Notes under the pieces: generated by a model | What the model was told of the DNA's origin: nothing | Databases searched by the model: none | The model's input: only the letters and a program-made list of their open reading frames with translations | Source: an uncultured Myxococcales bacterium | GTDB taxonomy: Bacteria > Myxococcota > Myxococcia > Myxococcales > Myxococcaceae | Assembly (NCBI GenBank): GCA_903911905.1 | Contig: CAIWFK010000153.1 | Span: forward strand, 1 to 50,538 | DNA: 50,538 nt | Direction: 5' to 3' | Position numbers and translations under genes: made by a program | Shown here: piece by piece, positions 49,165-50,538 of the stretch | Numbering within the stretch: the first letter of the stretch is position 1 | How the letters are laid out: the number at the start of each line of letters is the position of its first letter

Positions 49165-50382
49165 ATGCAGCGGCCGAAGACGGCAACGCTCGCGGTCGTC
49201 GTCGCGGCGTTGGGGTATTTCGTCGACATCTACGACCTGATCCTCTTTTCCATCGTGCGCGTCTCGAGCCTCCAGTCGCTCGGCGTGCCGAAGGAACAAC
49301 TGCTCGAGCAGGGCGTGCTGCTGATCAACATGCAGATGGGCGGCATGCTGGTCGGTGGCGTGCTGTGGGGCGTGCTGGGCGACCGCCGCGGTCGGCTCTC
49401 GGTGCTCTTCGGGTCCATCGCGCTCTACTCGCTGGCCAACCTGGCCAACGGCTTCGTGCAGAGCGTCGAGCTCTACGCGGTGCTGCGCTTCGTGGCTGGC
49501 GTCGGGCTGGCGGGTGAACTGGGCGCGGGCATCACCCTCGTTTCCGAATCGCTGGCGAAGGACGAGCGCGGCAAGGGGACCAGCGTGGTGGCCGGCGTGG
49601 GCACCGCCGGAGCCGTGGTCGCTTCGCTGGTCGGCGCGCAGTTCGGCTGGCGGGCGGCGTACATCGTGGGCGGAGCCCTGGGCATCGCGCTGCTGTTGCT
49701 CCGCGTGGGCGTGGCCGAATCGGGCCTCTTCACCCGGGTGAAGGCCGAGGCGGGCGTGGCGCGCGGCGACTTCTTCTCGCTCTTCACCTCGTGGCCGCGG
49801 CTCAAGAAGTACCTGTCCATCATCGCGGTGGGCGTGCCCATCTGGTTCACGGTGGGCATTCTGGTGACCTTCAGCCCCGAACTGGGCAAGGCGCTGGGGC
49901 TCTCGCCGGCGCCCGAGGCCGGTCGCGCGGTGCTCTTCATGTACGCGGGGTTGACCCTGGGCGACTTCGCCAGCGGCCTCGTCAGCCAGCTGCTGCGCCA
50001 GCGAAAGCTGGTGGTGCGCGGGTTCCTCACCGCCACCGGCCTCACCTTCGTGGCGTACTTCTTCGTGGGCGGCGTCTCGCTGCCGGTCTTCTACGGCGTG
50101 TGTTTCGCCATGGGCCTCGCCAACGGCTACTGGGCGATGTTCGTCACCATCGCCAGCGAGCAGTTCGGCACCAACGTCCGCGCCACGGCCACCACCACGG
50201 TGCCCAACTTCGTGCGCGGAGCGGTGGTGCCGCTGACCATGACCTTCGGGGCGCTCAAGGCGCCGCTGGGGCCGCTGGCTGCGGCCGGCGTGGTGGGCGG
50301 CGTGATGCTCACCGTCGCCATGCTGGCCACCTTCGGTCTGGAAGAGACCTTCGGGAAGGACCTGGACCACCTCGAGGCGTGA
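49165..50382 (+). CDS. Major facilitator superfamily transporter
   Basis: 405 residues with 12 membrane helices. Motif A between helices 2 and 3 reads GVLGDRRGRLSVL; FVAGVGLAGELGAGITLVSE is the helix 4-5 region of metabolite:H+ symporters. DIYDLILFSIV in helix 1 is typical of the sugar/metabolite subgroup. A secondary transporter; substrate not determinable. It starts 7 bp after the previous stop and may be cotranscribed. Confidence 0.9.
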   Translation: MQRPKTATLAVVVAALGYFVDIYDLILFSIVRVSSLQSLGVPKEQLLEQGVLLINMQMGGMLVGGVLWGVLGDRRGRLSVLFGSIALYSLANLANGFVQSVELYAVLRFVAGVGLAGELGAGITLVSESLAKDERGKGTSVVAGVGTAGAVVASLVGAQFGWRAAYIVGGALGIALLLLRVGVAESGLFTRVKAEAGVARGDFFSLFTSWPRLKKYLSIIAVGVPIWFTVGILVTFSPELGKALGLSPAPEAGRAVLFMYAGLTLGDFASGLVSQLLRQRKLVVRGFLTATGLTFVAYFFVGGVSLPVFYGVCFAMGLANGYWAMFVTIASEQFGTNVRATATTTVPNFVRGAVVPLTMTFGALKAPLGPLAAAGVVGGVMLTVAMLATFGLEETFGKDLDHLEA

Positions 50383-50385
50383 GGT

Positions 50386-50538
50386 TCAGGCCACCGAGGC
50401 CAGGGGCCCTGCCAGCAGCTTTGCGGTGATGGCCGCGTGGAGTTGAGCCGGGGTCTGCGAGGCGTCGAGCACCAGCACGTGGGGCTCGACGGCGACCTGC
50501 TGGAAGATGGCGCGGGCCCGGGTCAGCTCGGGTACCGA
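50386..50538 (-). CDS. C-terminal end of a thymidylate-kinase-like gene (partial)
   Basis: Open to the window edge; only 50 residues are visible. RARAIFQQVAVEPHVLVLDASQ and TPAQLHAAITAKLL match the end of the dTMP kinase family (strand then 'xDAs.p.eevh..I'). The start and P-loop lie outside the window. It is convergent with the MFS gene, 3 bp apart. Confidence 0.5.
   Translation of the reverse strand, partial: SVPELTRARAIFQQVAVEPHVLVLDASQTPAQLHAAITAKLLAGPLASVA

Noticed and set aside
1-50538. CRISPR arrays, insertion sequences, prophage or integrase genes
   Set aside because: No regularly spaced repeats, transposase, integrase or phage structural motifs were seen on either strand.

Overview
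The window is about 50.5 kb of high-GC, densely packed chromosomal DNA. Third codon positions are almost always G or C, and GTG starts and stop/start overlaps (ATGA, GTGA, TGATG) are common. The gene set points to a predatory or soil myxobacterium (phylum Myxococcota): many lipoproteins with DAG-rich linkers, PilZ, FHA and kinase-like proteins, an oxidosqualene cyclase, and an atp cluster whose subunit a has a long N-terminal extension. This is inferred from content; there is no rRNA marker. I see no tRNA, rRNA, insertion sequence, prophage or CRISPR array. About fifty-five intact genes, one clear pseudogene and one probable gene remnant are annotated.

Layout. 1-6.4 kb: end of a probable outer-membrane protein, a leaderless solute-binding protein facing a pseudokinase, an AI-2E family membrane protein, an orphan NtrC-type response regulator and a membrane-anchored thioredoxin. 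6.4-9.6 kb: a tiny membrane protein plus PilZ, an unknown conserved protein, and rtcB with an unusually structured leader. 9.6-15.6 kb: an unknown protein, two tandem UshA-like lipoproteins, a MinD/FlhG-like ATPase and a secreted protein made of three copies of an unnamed cysteine-containing domain. 15.6-20.8 kb: an oxidosqualene cyclase of cycloartenol-synthase type, a YndJ-like membrane protein, an SDR reductase, a class III nucleotide cyclase and a decayed DUF4291 gene. 20.8-27.5 kb: dcd, mog, a beta-barrel, a mono-haem lipoprotein, two small cysteine-rich secreted paralogues, a DUF99 protein with a possible RNA-ligase remnant behind it, an HtrA protease overlapping a metallo-beta-lactamase-fold hydrolase, and a lipoprotein. 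27.5-34.3 kb: pfkA, an exported pirin, a peroxiredoxin, an alpha/beta-hydrolase lipoprotein, an unknown secreted protein and a cysteine desulfurase. 34.3-42.2 kb: FKBP lipoprotein, ChaN-like protein with a coiled-coil partner, a zinc-ribbon membrane protein, lipoprotein, TPR protein, PilZ-REC protein, lspA-FHA operon and a di-haem cytochrome c lipoprotein. 42.3-45.0 kb: the Fo operon atpZ-atpI-like-atpB-atpE-atpF, ending in a strong terminator. 45.1-50.5 kb: a class II photolyase fused to a renalase-like flavoprotein, small secreted proteins, a protein with a lysine/arginine-rich tail behind an AT-rich promoter region, an MFS transporter, and the end of a thymidylate-kinase-like gene.

Most genes are housekeeping or envelope functions in short operons of one to five genes. 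The most notable items are the photolyase-flavoprotein fusion, the predicted bacterial cycloartenol-type cyclase, the hairpin-rich rtcB leader with a T-arm-like element, the triplicated cysteine domain, and the DUF4291 pseudogene behind a perfect palindrome.
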